A DNA stretch of 64,000 nt from the NCBI RefSeq assembly GCF_003097315.1, contig NZ_QDDL01000006.1, forward strand, positions 186,001 to 250,000. Reading direction: 5' to 3'. The first letter of the stretch is position 1. Every line of letters begins with the position of its first letter. Origin of the DNA: Pelagibaculum spongiae (lineage in GTDB: Bacteria; Pseudomonadota; Gammaproteobacteria; Enterobacterales; Pelagibaculaceae). The notes below the pieces were generated by a model. It did not search any database. It was not told where the DNA came from and saw only the letters and a list, made by a program, of their open reading frames with translations. The position numbers and the translations under genes are program-made. Shown here in pieces: positions 45,077 through 54,016 of this stretch.

Positions 45077-45127
45077 TTGATATAAAATCATGTTTTAAAT
45101 AATCAGAGTTAGACTTTTAAAATCACT

Positions 45128-45982
45128 TTAATCGTCAATATCTTCCAGCCAGCCCTCTCGGCGGCCTAGCTCTTCTTCAAATGCAGAGTCGATTTCATGC
45201 AGCACCTCATCAACATCGGCAGCAATTTCAGAGTCAGCAAACTCGCCAGTCAAAACAGTTTTAGGGCTTAAGTCGCCGGCCTCAAAAATCTCCCAAATTT
45301 CTTCGCCGTAACGAGTGGTCGCTAAACTTGGCGCAAACTGCGAATAATACTGGGTCATATTATTCACATCGCGTAACAGCATTTTTCTAGCGTTATTATT
45401 ACCTGCAGCATCGACTGCTTGGGGTAAATCGATAACCACCGGGCCATTCGCATCAACCAGCACATTAAATTCTGACAGGTCACCGTGAATTACACCCACG
45501 CTTAACATGCGCACTACATAATCCATCATGGTGGCATGATCCGTCAGCGCATCGGCTTCAGACATACTGACATCATTCAAGCGAGGTGCCGCAAAACCAT
45601 CGGCATCAGTGATGAGTTCCATCAGCAAAATGCCGCCAAAACAACCATAAGCTTGCGGCACTCGAATACCGGCATCGGCAAACTTATACAAGGCATCAAT
45701 TTCGGTGTTTTGCCAAATCTCTTCTTGCTGCTCTAGGCCAAACTTAGAGCCCTTTTGCATGGCGCGGGCATTACGACCGTTGCGCACCTTGCGCCCTTCG
45801 TTATAAAGCACCGCGTTTTTAAAACTGCGCTGGCTAACGTCTTTATACACCTTGGCGCAGCGAACCTCATCGCCACACTGCACAACATATACCGTTGCTT
45901 CTTTGCCACTCATTAACTGTCGCAATACTTTGTCTACAATGCCATCGTCAACCAATGGCTGGAGTCTTTTAGGTATCTTCAT
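45128..45982 (-). CDS. RIO1-family serine protein kinase
   Basis: Atypical protein kinase of 284 residues. Visible motifs: the glycine-poor nucleotide loop MSGKEATVYVV with CAKVYKD (catalytic Lys), the catalytic loop HGDLSEFNVLV and the metal-binding VIDLPQAVD (in place of DFG). An acidic C-terminal tail (DSEIAADVDEVLHEIDSAFEEELG) is present. RIO1 kinases act in ribosome biogenesis in archaea and eukaryotes; bacterial members of this length are found in proteobacteria with no settled role. It marks the edge of the accessory island. Confidence 0.9.
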   Translation of the reverse strand: MKIPKRLQPLVDDGIVDKVLRQLMSGKEATVYVVQCGDEVRCAKVYKDVSQRSFKNAVLYNEGRKVRNGRNARAMQKGSKFGLEQQEEIWQNTEIDALYKFADAGIRVPQAYGCFGGILLMELITDADGFAAPRLNDVSMSEADALTDHATMMDYVVRMLSVGVIHGDLSEFNVLVDANGPVVIDLPQAVDAAGNNNARKMLLRDVNNMTQYYSQFAPSLATTRYGEEIWEIFEAGDLSPKTVLTGEFADSEIAADVDEVLHEIDSAFEEELGRREGWLEDIDD

Positions 45983-46478
45983 GCTTTATATATACAAATT
46001 TTCTGCTGTTGGTATTGAACAGTGATGGTCAATAAAGTGGCCTAGAAACTGTGCTGCTAGTAGCGACCAAGCGCTTAACGCAGCGATTGAGGCGCATTCT
46101 ACTATAGAAAGTTCAATTGATAACGTTGTTTATGATTGAAGTCGTAGTGGGGGGATGAAGCTGGGTTGTGGGGTAGATGGTGGGGTTGTGGATGTTGGTT
46201 TTTGGGGGGGTGTTTGATTGGACTGAACAGAATATCGATTGATCGTGAATCTATGTTATTGCCTCAGTGCCATTTTGCTAGAAAAGAAAAATTACCTGTC
46301 CCGATACGCAGAGAAAATATCTTGTTTAAGCATTCCCGTCGTCTATTTCTAGTTGACCTACGATAACGTTGATAGTGCGGCAAACTATTCAGAAAAATGA
46401 TCACTGCTATTGATAATCATCTTCATAGCGATATGATCAGTCCATTCGATCGCTAGCTCTTTGGTAAGCAAGGAAACT
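45983..46478. other. Gap between RIO kinase and DUF3883 gene
   Basis: About 495 bases with two divergent promoters and the G-rich tract at 46148-46212. A 66-codon frame at 46166-46366 runs through the G-rich tract and shows no family likeness. Confidence 0.4.
46148..46212 (+). other. G-rich tract with quadruplex potential
   Basis: At least five runs of three or more G occur on the plus strand within 65 bases (GGGGGG, GGG, GGGG, GGGG, GGGGGGG) separated by short loops. The composition differs sharply from the AT-rich surroundings. Confidence 0.6.
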
Positions 46479-47336
46479 ATGGCTAAAGCTCCTGGATGGA
46501 CTGATGATGAAGTAGAAGCATTGATCGAGAGTTATCTTGAGATGCTAAAACTTGATTTGCCCAGTCTGCCGTATAGCAAAGCTGAATATCGACGTCAGTT
46601 AATGCCCAAGCTGAATGGACGCAGCCACTCTTCAATTGAATATAAGTATCAAAACCTTTCAGCAGTTCTTGATGAGCTAGGGTTGCCTCGGATTGATGGT
46701 TACCAGCCTGCTAAAAATTATCAAAAACGGCTCAAAGTAATAGTTGAAAATTATTTGCACCACTCTGGAGATTCATTCTTCCGTGAGTTGAGGAAAATTG
46801 CTGATCTTGAAACTCCTGTTGCTAAGTTAGCTCATTGGCAGTCAGTTCTGGTTGACGCACCAAATTTAAATGAATTGCCATTAGGCAAGGTACATCAGCA
46901 TGTAAGAAAGCCAATAAAAATTGATTACTTTAAGCGAGAGTTATTGAATCGTTCTTTAGGTTTGGCAGGTGAAAAGTTTGTGGTTGAATTTGAGAGGCAA
47001 CGACTGATATCTCTTGGCCTCGCTGATTTATCAGCTGAAATTGAACATACTTCTCAAGCAGAAGGTGACGGTACAGGTTTTGATATTTGCTCTTTTGATG
47101 AACAAGGTCGAGAGCATTTTATTGAAGTTAAAACTACTCGGGGTTCACAAAATGCGCCCTTTTTTATCTCTCCCAATGAAATAGCTTTTTCAAACGAGTA
47201 TCCAGATCAGTTTTCAATTTATCGGGTGTTTTCATATTCGAGACAACCACGGTTGTTTCGAATGCCAGGAGAGGTTGCGAGGAATTTTGATATTAAACCT
47301 TCAATGTTTATGGCGAACATAAAAAAAGTTTTTTAG
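46479..47336 (+). CDS. DUF3883 domain protein, nuclease-like
   Basis: A 285-residue protein. The C-terminal half carries the DUF3883 pattern: LGLAGEKFVVEFE, then GDGTGFDICSFDEQGREHFIEVKTTRG, where D, E and K in GFDI...IEVKT fit a PD-(D/E)XK nuclease core, and a late FSIYRVFSY. The N-terminal half is a helical domain, MADF/SANT-like in appearance (GWTDDEVEALIESYLEML, KLNGRSHSSIEYKYQNLS). I start at the ATG at 46479 with AAGGA upstream. DUF3883 occurs in restriction and defence settings as well as alone; no methylase or helicase is adjacent. Confidence 0.8.
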   Translation: MAKAPGWTDDEVEALIESYLEMLKLDLPSLPYSKAEYRRQLMPKLNGRSHSSIEYKYQNLSAVLDELGLPRIDGYQPAKNYQKRLKVIVENYLHHSGDSFFRELRKIADLETPVAKLAHWQSVLVDAPNLNELPLGKVHQHVRKPIKIDYFKRELLNRSLGLAGEKFVVEFERQRLISLGLADLSAEIEHTSQAEGDGTGFDICSFDEQGREHFIEVKTTRGSQNAPFFISPNEIAFSNEYPDQFSIYRVFSYSRQPRLFRMPGEVARNFDIKPSMFMANIKKVF

Positions 47337-47521
47337 ACGCATATTCAATATGACTCAGAAATAAAATTGGTTGTCGGTCAGCAATTAAAAAAGGAACCTG
47401 TTAAATAACGCTCCATTTTTAATGGAATTTTATTTGCTACGCTTCGATTTTGGCTCTTGCGTCGTTCTACTGTAGGCATCCATGCCCTGTCTACGATTAA
47501 AACCGATGTATAAACTGTGCT

Positions 47522-48826
47522 TTAACCATCAATCTTAAACTGCGCCATACCGCCAACCGAACTAGTGGATGCTGAGTTATCAGTTGCTTGCCCAGAACTA
47601 TGGGAGCTATCTAACTCAAGGCTTAATCCCACTTTTTTAGCGGCGGGTGTGTGAGGAGATGCGTGGCTAATTTCAGCTTCTGGTTCTTCCGTCTCGGTTG
47701 ATGGGTCAGAATCCATTACCAGCGACATTGCACTTTCGTCACTCGGAATACCGGCATTTTCACTGGCCAATTTAATTTTTAAGCGTAAATTATTCGGTGA
47801 ATCTGAGTTTTTAATCGCTTGGTCGAAATCGATTAATCCCTGTTTATAAAGTTTGAATAATGCTGAGTCGAAGGTTTGCATGCCAAGCGGCTCAGATTTT
47901 TCCATAATGGCTTTAATGCCGGTAAATTCTTGGTTAAGAATTTTTTCTCGAATAGTCGCTGTGCCGAGCAAAACTTCTACTGCGGCGCAGCGTTTGCCAT
48001 CGACGGTTTTAATCAGTCGCTGGGAAATAAACGCTTTTAAGTTCATCGCCAAGTCCATAATTAACTGCTGGCGACGTTCTTCGGGGAAGAAGTTAATAAT
48101 GCGGTCGATGGCCTGATTGGAGTTGTTGGCGTGTAGCGTTGAAATGGCGAGGTGGCCAGTTTCAGCAAAGGCTAGCGCATGTTCCATGGTTTCCCGGTCG
48201 CGGATCTCACCAATTAAAATAACATCGGGTGCTTGGCGCAGGGTTTGCTTGAGTGCAGAACGATAGCTGCGGGTGTCTACACCGACTTCTCGCTGATTAA
48301 TAATGCAGCGTTTGTGTTTGTGTACATATTCAATCGGATCTTCGATGGTGATGATATGACCAGACGATGTGCTGTTTCTGTGGTCAATCAGCGCTGCCAG
48401 CGAAGTTGATTTACCCGAACCGGTGCCGCCAATAAACAACACTAAGCCGCGTTTGGTATTAATAATTTCTTTTAGTTGCGGCGGCAGACCGAGTGAGTCA
48501 AAACTGGGAATGTCGGCTTTGATGTTTCTCGCGACAATCGAAATTTCATTGCGCTGGCGAAAAATATTGACCCGAAAACGCCCGATTTTATTAAGCGATA
48601 TTGCTAAGTTCATTTCCAGCTGCTCTTCAAATTCGATCAGCTGTTCTTTGTCCATCACGGCATATGCCATTTCCTTCACTTCACCGGCAACCAGTTTTTC
48701 TTTAGACAAGGGTTTGAGGTTGCCCTGAAACTTGCCACAAGGTGGTGCACCGGTACTGAGGTAAAGGTCTGAACCATCATGTTTAGATAGGGTGGTCAGG
48801 TATGCGTGAAGTTTTTCCAGGCTCAT
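47522..48826 (-). CDS. pilU: Type IV pilus retraction ATPase PilU-like
   Basis: Hexameric AAA+ motor of the PilT/PilU family, 434 residues. Motifs: Walker A IGGTGSGKSTSL, the Asp box (TIEDPIEYVHKH), Walker B with RQAPDVILIGEIRDRETMEHA and the His box ISTLHANNSNQAIDRI. I favour PilU over PilT because of the TGHIITIEDPIEYVH and NQREVGVDT wording and the C-terminal SDSPNNLRLKIKLASE, as remembered from P. aeruginosa PilU. A long Ser/Glu-rich tail after residue ~375 is unusual. pilT is not adjacent. It probably acts with the pilin gene at 9.1 kb in twitching motility. Confidence 0.88.
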   Translation of the reverse strand: MSLEKLHAYLTTLSKHDGSDLYLSTGAPPCGKFQGNLKPLSKEKLVAGEVKEMAYAVMDKEQLIEFEEQLEMNLAISLNKIGRFRVNIFRQRNEISIVARNIKADIPSFDSLGLPPQLKEIINTKRGLVLFIGGTGSGKSTSLAALIDHRNSTSSGHIITIEDPIEYVHKHKRCIINQREVGVDTRSYRSALKQTLRQAPDVILIGEIRDRETMEHALAFAETGHLAISTLHANNSNQAIDRIINFFPEERRQQLIMDLAMNLKAFISQRLIKTVDGKRCAAVEVLLGTATIREKILNQEFTGIKAIMEKSEPLGMQTFDSALFKLYKQGLIDFDQAIKNSDSPNNLRLKIKLASENAGIPSDESAMSLVMDSDPSTETEEPEAEISHASPHTPAAKKVGLSLELDSSHSSGQATDNSASTSSVGGMAQFKIDG

Positions 48827-49459
48827 CGGTTTTGGGTCTACTTAGTGCATCAGAGAGTGAAGTAATTTTAACCAATTCATCGGCTGCGAAAAATGACATC
48901 GCGTGAGTTGGCTCGCAGTTCATAAACAAACTGACCGTTTTAAGTCAGCTTTGGGTATTGGGCGGTTGTTTTGTTCAAAAGGAACCATCTGTAACTTGAT
49001 TCGCTAAACGAATTTGACGCGCTGGCGTTTATTGTTATTAGTCAATTTTGTATCGAGATAAACTGTCATTAAAGATTGGTCGTTTTTGAATTGAGTTGTT
49101 TGTTATTAGTAGCAGGCTGATTCAGGATCATTTGAAAATATTGTGATTCACTTGAAGCTTAATTTGCTTAGGGCAAGTTTTGCGCAAGAGGGCAAGCTCA
49201 CTAAGGCAAGTAAAACAGTAACTCGAAGCCTTGTGGCAACTGAAACAAGAACCAGTCGTGATAAATGATCTCTACTGCGGAACTGAATCGCAGATAGGTA
49301 TGTCCTACCTACCAAAGCAAACACAATGATTTACTTTTTACTTGTTAGGTAATTGTTCAGGAATCTGAATCTGAGATGAGTTTAGGTTTGTGAGTAGCGA
49401 TCTATGCCACACGAACTTAAGACAAGTAAAAAGCATGAACTAAATGGACAGAGGCGCTT
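48827..49459. other. Gap between pilU and msrB
   Basis: About 630 bases with no recognisable gene, repeat or RNA. It must hold promoters for both flanking genes, which diverge. Confidence 0.4.
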
Positions 49460-50065
49460 ATGAAGAAATTTTCTATTGCAGGTATTGCCGGATTGGTTAT
49501 TGCATCAGCAGCATTTATGGTTGGTTGTGCGCCTGTGGCAACCTCTGACAATGCTCAGGCAGATGCCGTCCAACCTGCTGCGCTTGAAGCGGCTGCTCCG
49601 GTTGCTGTGTATAAGCCAGGCGAATACGCCAAAGCACCACTGACCAAAGAGCAACTGCGCGCCAAGCTGACTGACGTAGAATATTACGTGACCCAGCAAA
49701 GCGGCACCGAGCGACCATTTGGTAGAGGTACTTGGAATAATAAAGCTGACGGTATTTATGTTGATGTGGTTTCAGGTGAGCCATTATTTAGCTCTAAAGA
49801 TAAATATAAGTCAGGTACTGGCTGGCCGAGCTTTAGTCGCCCGCTAGTGTCTAGTAACATTGTTGAAAAAGCAGATAATACTTTATTTGCCAGCCGAGTT
49901 GAGGTTCGCTCTAAAAATGCAGACTCTCACTTGGGGCACGTTTTTACCGATGGCCCACAACCAACAGGGTTACGTTATTGCATGAACTCTGCGTCAATGC
50001 GTTTTGTGCCCGTTAATCAATTAGTTGCGCAGGGGTACGGCGAGTATTTGCCGCTGTTTAAATAG
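49460..50065 (+). CDS. msrB: Lipoprotein methionine-R-sulfoxide reductase MsrB
   Basis: Repairs methionine-R-sulfoxide in proteins, here probably in the periplasm. The 201-residue product has a lipoprotein signal (AAFMVGC, Cys23), a linker, then the MsrB domain: [52 protein letters not shown] and the catalytic Cys174 in [13 protein letters not shown]. The zinc CxxC pairs of many MsrB proteins are absent. A broken second copy of its mature part lies at 51599-52075. A terminator follows. Confidence 0.94.
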   Translation: MKKFSIAGIAGLVIASAAFMVGCAPVATSDNAQADAVQPAALEAAAPVAVYKPGEYAKAPLTKEQLRAKLTDVEYYVTQQSGTERPFGRGTWNNKADGIYVDVVSGEPLFSSKDKYKSGTGWPSFSRPLVSSNIVEKADNTLFASRVEVRSKNADSHLGHVFTDGPQPTGLRYCMNSASMRFVPVNQLVAQGYGEYLPLFK

Positions 50066-50089
50066 TTTGAGTTACGCGGTAATAAATTA

Positions 50090-50127
50090 AAAATCCCGTA
50101 GCAATTAATTGCTACGGGATTTTTTTG
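50090..50127. terminator. Terminator of msrB
   Basis: AATCCCGTAGCAATT against AATTGCTACGGGATT forms a perfect 15-bp palindrome followed by a T-tract; it also serves the convergent gene. Confidence 0.9.
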
Positions 50128-50178
50128 TTTGAAATCTTTCAAATAATAATTAATACGTTCTGTACGGTCTTCTTTTGA

Positions 50179-51030
50179 TTACCATTTCTTATCCCAGTAG
50201 GCCAAGCTGAAATCGTGGTTATATTTTTGACTATAAACATTGGCCCAATAAAACTGAAACCATAATTCAAAACTGCCAATTGATGGGAACCAAAATTCAC
50301 CATGGTTAGCGTCAAACAGCGTGACATCTCTGCCAACCCAAAGCGCAACTGCATGGCTTGACCCATGCCCTCGGAATGATAGTTGCTGGTAGCGATTCTT
50401 ATATTTTTTCATTTCCGAGATCATTTGCTTTACATGGCTGTTCGAGTCTCCAGATAACCGTTTAGCCTGAGCAATTAACGTACAAGATACGATATCTCTG
50501 AGTTGAGACAGGCCCATATTATTAAATATATTCTCAGTCCACTCTTCGTTGTCCATTACATCCATTTCATCGGGAGTCTGGAACTGAGCATTACTCTCAC
50601 CACGATAGGCTGCTTGCAAATTACACACGGTAGCAGCAGGGATTGAATCAATCTCGTCAGCGCCTTGCATTAGCCAACCCCAGAAATCTTTATTAGTTGC
50701 ATGGTAGCCAATCCATAGAATGGATAGTGCCTTACAAATACCATTCCAGCGTTTTCCATTCTCTCCAATTCGGGATTTATACCAAGCACCCATTCCAATT
50801 TGTTTATCCATTGCAGACTGTCTGAATTTCTTGGTTGCAACACCGCCAAAAGCAATTGCTTTGTCAGTTAACAACTGATTTTGATCAGAAATAAAGATGT
50901 TCTTATCGATGCTTCTCGCCTGAGGGAAAATATCGATAGTTTTGGAATAGCTGATTTTTTTAGATGAAGTGAAGTTACTTTCTTTTTTTCTAATGGTTGA
51001 TAATGGTGGAGGAGGCGGTGGTAATGGCAT
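50179..51030 (-). CDS. YopT/C58-like cysteine peptidase domain protein 4, polyproline N-terminus
   Basis: The most YopT-like of the four, 283 residues. The triad order is Cys99 in RWNGICKALSILWIGYH, His226 in RGHGSSHAVALWVG and Asp240 in TLFDANHGEFWFP. The N-terminus MPLPPPPPPLSTIRKKE is a polyproline stretch before a basic segment, as in proteins that bind SH3/WW/EVH1 domains or are secreted effectors. I start at the ATG at 51030 because the upstream TTG gives no ribosome site. C58 family members include prenyl-GTPase-cleaving effectors; the target here is unknown. Confidence 0.68.
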   Translation of the reverse strand: MPLPPPPPPLSTIRKKESNFTSSKKISYSKTIDIFPQARSIDKNIFISDQNQLLTDKAIAFGGVATKKFRQSAMDKQIGMGAWYKSRIGENGKRWNGICKALSILWIGYHATNKDFWGWLMQGADEIDSIPAATVCNLQAAYRGESNAQFQTPDEMDVMDNEEWTENIFNNMGLSQLRDIVSCTLIAQAKRLSGDSNSHVKQMISEMKKYKNRYQQLSFRGHGSSHAVALWVGRDVTLFDANHGEFWFPSIGSFELWFQFYWANVYSQKYNHDFSLAYWDKKW

Positions 51031-51498
51031 GTTACACCCTGACTTTGTTTGTAGGCTGTCAGGTCTTATCAAGTATGCTTTATTACTTGTGTTACTGACA
51101 TCAATGTCAAGATGCTGAGGCTAGTTGATGCTTTTGTAAACTACTAATTATGCGAGAAGCGCGTCGTTTTATTTTTTTCGTTGTTGTTTTAATTGTTTAT
51201 AAAAAAACATGGCTGTAGTTGTTTCTGGTGTTGTGAACTAGTTGGCATTTATAGATTTTAAATTTTTAGGGGGAAGGTGTTTTATTTGTTACAAATTATT
51301 ATAAAGCTCATTGATTGAATTAGAATGGTTGTTAGCATTTCAATGCATAAAAAACTATTAATGAATTAGCAGTTTTTGTTTTAGTATTTAGTAAAGTAAT
51401 CTAATTAAAGAGAGAGCTAAGGCTTAACAAGTATTTTTCTGTAGTGCCTCTGGACTGCTAGAGTGCCATTGCATAAGGCAAGCCATTAAAAATATGGG
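51031..51498. other. Gap upstream of C58-like gene 4
   Basis: About 470 AT-rich bases holding the C58-like gene's promoter (minus strand). No gene recognised. Confidence 0.4.
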
Positions 51499-51603
51499 TT
51501 ATTTCTTTTTCCGTGGTGCCGGAACTGGCAATGCTGATTGAATTGCCTCAATGGCTGCTTGTGTATTGTTTACTCTTCTAGGCGTGGGTGTAGGTGGTGC
51601 AGC
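51499..51603 (-). pseudogene. C-terminal tail of a proline-rich gene, cut by the msrB fragment
   Basis: The minus strand reads AAAPPTPTPRRVNNTQAAIEAIQSALPVPAPRKKK, then a TAA at 51499. It matches the tail of the 52870-53709 gene (PTAAPRRSSPASAIEVIRSSLPVAAPRKKK). The rest of the gene is absent: at about 51600 the sequence changes to msrB. Sequence here is broken into its motif pieces: PPTPTPRR, AIEAIQSALPV and APRKKK. Confidence 0.75.
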
Positions 51604-52075
51604 TGCTCCGGTTGCTGTGTATAAGCCAGGCGAATACGCCAAAGCACCACTGACCAAAGAGCAACTGCGCGCCAAGCTGACAGACGTAGAATATTATGTG
51701 ACCCAGCAAAGTGGCACCGAGCAACCATTTGGTAGAGGTACTTGGAATAATAAGGCCGACGGCATTTATGTTGATGTGGTTTCAGGTGAGCCGTTATTCA
51801 GCTCTAAAGATAAATATAAGTCAGGTACTGGCTGGCCGAGTTTTAGCCGCCCGCTAGTGGCTAGCAACATTGTTGAAAAATAAGATAATGCTTTATTTGC
51901 CAGTCGAGTTGAGGTTCGCTCTAAAAATGCCGACTCTCACTTGGGGCATGTATTTACCGATGGCCCGCAACCAGCAGGGTTACGTTATTGCATGAACTCT
52001 GCGTCAATGCGTTTTGTGCCAGTTAACCAATTAGTCGCGCAGGGATATGGCGAGTATTTAGCGCTGTTTAAGTAA
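51599..52075 (+). pseudogene. Broken msrB duplicate
   Basis: From GCAGCTGCTCCGGTTGCTG onward it repeats the mature msrB (49589 onward) with scattered changes. The signal peptide is missing. A codon that is GCA in the parent (in VEKADN) is TAA here at 51881-51883, so the catalytic Cys region (RYCMNSAS) is beyond the stop, though the frame stays open to a TAA at 52075. An ORF of 110 codons starting at 51551 is an artefact: its first residues come from reading the proline-rich tail in antisense. Confidence 0.88.
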
Positions 52076-52105
52076 AAGATTATTTCTAATTAAGTTGTAA
52101 TTAAT

Positions 52106-52135
52106 AAAAAACGCACCTTTTCAGGTGCGTTTTTT
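52106..52135 (+). terminator. Terminator after the broken msrB copy
   Basis: AAAAAACGCACCT, loop, AGGTGCGTTTTTT. Unrelated to the palindrome after the parent msrB, so the duplication ended inside or just after the coding part. Confidence 0.85.
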
Positions 52136-52139
52136 ATGT

Positions 52140-52869
52140 TAGCTAAAGATATTGGTTTACTTGTTAGAACGTGTTTAGAATCTGCGGTATTATTTTTGCT
52201 TGAGCACCACTTCCATGTGACTAGATCCCGCCACTCTCGGCTTTGGCATCCTGCGTCGCCCTAATCCGTGCATTCTTGCACTTCCTTACGGAGTGATGGT
52301 TCCAGCGGCATCCTCCGAACATCGTCATTCTGAGCATGGATGCCGGAATCCAGATATCAAGGATGGTAGGGTTTAAAACTATTTAATAGTTTCAACTGAT
52401 TGTTGAAAGTGTTTTTTTTTCAACATGGTATTTCTGTAGCATCTGACGAACAATACAAAGCGTCAGATGGCACCCCGCTAATCTAGCTACCTGCATAAAA
52501 TCAAGTGCCGAAAGAGATAGGGCATCTATTAAATTCTACCGCCCTAATTTGCGACCCTTAGCATGGTATTGGTCGTTGCGTAAGTACTCGCAGATAGTTA
52601 CACCGGCATCAATTTTTCAAGTCGGATGCGCAATACCATTTGAAATTATGCGAAAACCAATGCAACAACTAATTAGTAGCTTTTTATTTTTGATAATAAT
52701 GGAAATATTCACCCGTTATTTAAAATTCATATGAGAAATGGAAGGGGGATACTTTGAATTGAAACCAAGGTTTACCATTACTTATTCATAGTTGTTTGTT
52801 TTTCGCTTAAGTGCTTTGGTATGCCATCAAAGGTGGCTTGTACCATATCCTGCTAGCATGCATGGTTGC
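52140..52869. other. Long gap after the broken msrB copy
   Basis: About 730 bases with no gene. A GC-richer stretch at about 52210-52370 (CCGCCACTC ... TGGATGCCGGAATCC) looks like a dispersed genomic repeat or an intergenic relic, but only one copy is in the window. Further on, it is AT-rich. Confidence 0.4.
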
Positions 52870-53709
52870 TTATTTTTTTTTACGTGGCGCAGCAACCGGG
52901 AGTGAAGAGCGAATGACCTCAATTGCGCTTGCTGGAGAAGACCTTCTTGGTGCAGCTGTTGGCGGGGCTGAGCCGGGCCTTTTTCGTGGCGTCGGTGTTG
53001 GTGGTGCAGTAGCAGAGTGGCGTCTTGGCGTCGGAGTTGGTGGAGAAATATTACGCCGTGGTGCTGGAGATGGCGGAGCTGATGCTGGTCGTCTTCTAGT
53101 AGGTGTTGGCCTTGGAATAACTCTGCCAAGTTTTTCAACCTGATTGTTAAAAGGGTCACGTAATATCAAGGACTCAATCTGGTGAGTCGCATTATCCAAC
53201 ACACGATAGGAACCATCATCAGCCCGATTGTCCATATTGGCATTTATACCAAGGTACTTTCCTCCGGTGCTATTCAAGTCGGTGACTCTGCAAGCGCCCC
53301 AATGGAATTCAATTTCTGTACCGACATCATATACATGTGTGACTTCTTGACGTAATGCAGCCATTACCCAATCCAGATTTTTGGGTTCGTCAAAATCGAC
53401 AAAAATAAATGAGCTTCCTGAGGCTAGGTTATGTTCTTTAAGTATTGCATCGTACGACATGTCGTCTTCTCTGTTGGGATGGAGCGTCATGTTGGGGACT
53501 TGTGTTAATTGATCATTAATACTGTCGAAGTTATCCAGACTACTTTCTCTGGATAAATCTAAATCAATCATGCTGTATATTTTATCTGCTGAAAGCATAC
53601 GGTTTATTTGATGATAAAATATCATCCAGGAATTTAAAGGTACTCTACAAAATCCATTTTTAATCGTCCAGCCTCCATGCCCGTTAAGAATGAACTTAAT
53701 GGGACTCAT
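52870..53709 (-). CDS. Unrecognised protein with proline-rich repeat tail, possible Stv-type domain
   Basis: A 279-residue protein. The first ~185 residues form a compact domain beginning KFILNGHGGWTIKNGFCRVPLNSWMIFYH; the HGGW and VP...FY pattern reminds me of the putative adhesin Stv domain, but I am unsure. The last ~90 residues are a basic proline-rich tail built on the unit A/T-PP-T/S-P-T/A-PRR (about five repeats), ending in APRKKK. No signal peptide. A relative left only its tail at 51499-51603. The tail resembles secretion or protein-binding regions of effectors; that is inference. Confidence 0.6.
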   Translation of the reverse strand: MSPIKFILNGHGGWTIKNGFCRVPLNSWMIFYHQINRMLSADKIYSMIDLDLSRESSLDNFDSINDQLTQVPNMTLHPNREDDMSYDAILKEHNLASGSSFIFVDFDEPKNLDWVMAALRQEVTHVYDVGTEIEFHWGACRVTDLNSTGGKYLGINANMDNRADDGSYRVLDNATHQIESLILRDPFNNQVEKLGRVIPRPTPTRRRPASAPPSPAPRRNISPPTPTPRRHSATAPPTPTPRKRPGSAPPTAAPRRSSPASAIEVIRSSLPVAAPRKKK

Positions 53710-53959
53710 GATTGCTCAATTAATTAATAAATAAATAGCTACGCATTAGGAATGTCAGATGTTTTATTAGCAAACAATGATGGATAAAAGGGAAAGTAAG
53801 CATGACAAGAGGTTTTTACCATAAAAGAAGGCTTTGTTTTTTATATAAATATCAATAATATTAAGTCAAGGTTGTGCGTGTTTGGAATTTAATATATGGG
53901 TTGATTTTTCAAGGGGTAGGCAAGTGTCAATGTGTTTTTTAAATTAAAGCGCGCTCATA

Positions 53960-53996
53960 AAAAAGCCTTGCAGACAAAAAGTCAAACAAGGCTTTG
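53960..53996 (-). terminator. Terminator of the thiD-thiE-hemL unit
   Basis: On the minus strand AAAGCCTTG ... CAAGGCTTTTTT, 20 bases after the hemL stop. Confidence 0.82.
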
Positions 53997-54016
53997 TTCG
54001 CAAAATGAAGAGATTA

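Noticed and set aside
46166..46366. 66-codon ORF through the G-rich tract
   Set aside because: The first part is a translation of G-runs and there is no ribosome site.
49505..49784. Two minus-strand ORFs inside msrB
   Set aside because: Shadows of a clearly coding plus-strand gene.
51551..51883. ORF that looks like a 110-residue MsrB with its own N-terminus
   Set aside because: Its first residues are antisense of the proline-rich tail and it stops before the catalytic cysteine; treated as part of a broken msrB copy.
52549..52734. 61-codon ORF in the long gap
   Set aside because: No start context or motif; surrounded by non-coding sequence.
52811..53143. Glycine-rich plus-strand ORF
   Set aside because: It is the antisense shadow of the proline-rich repeats in the 52870-53709 gene.
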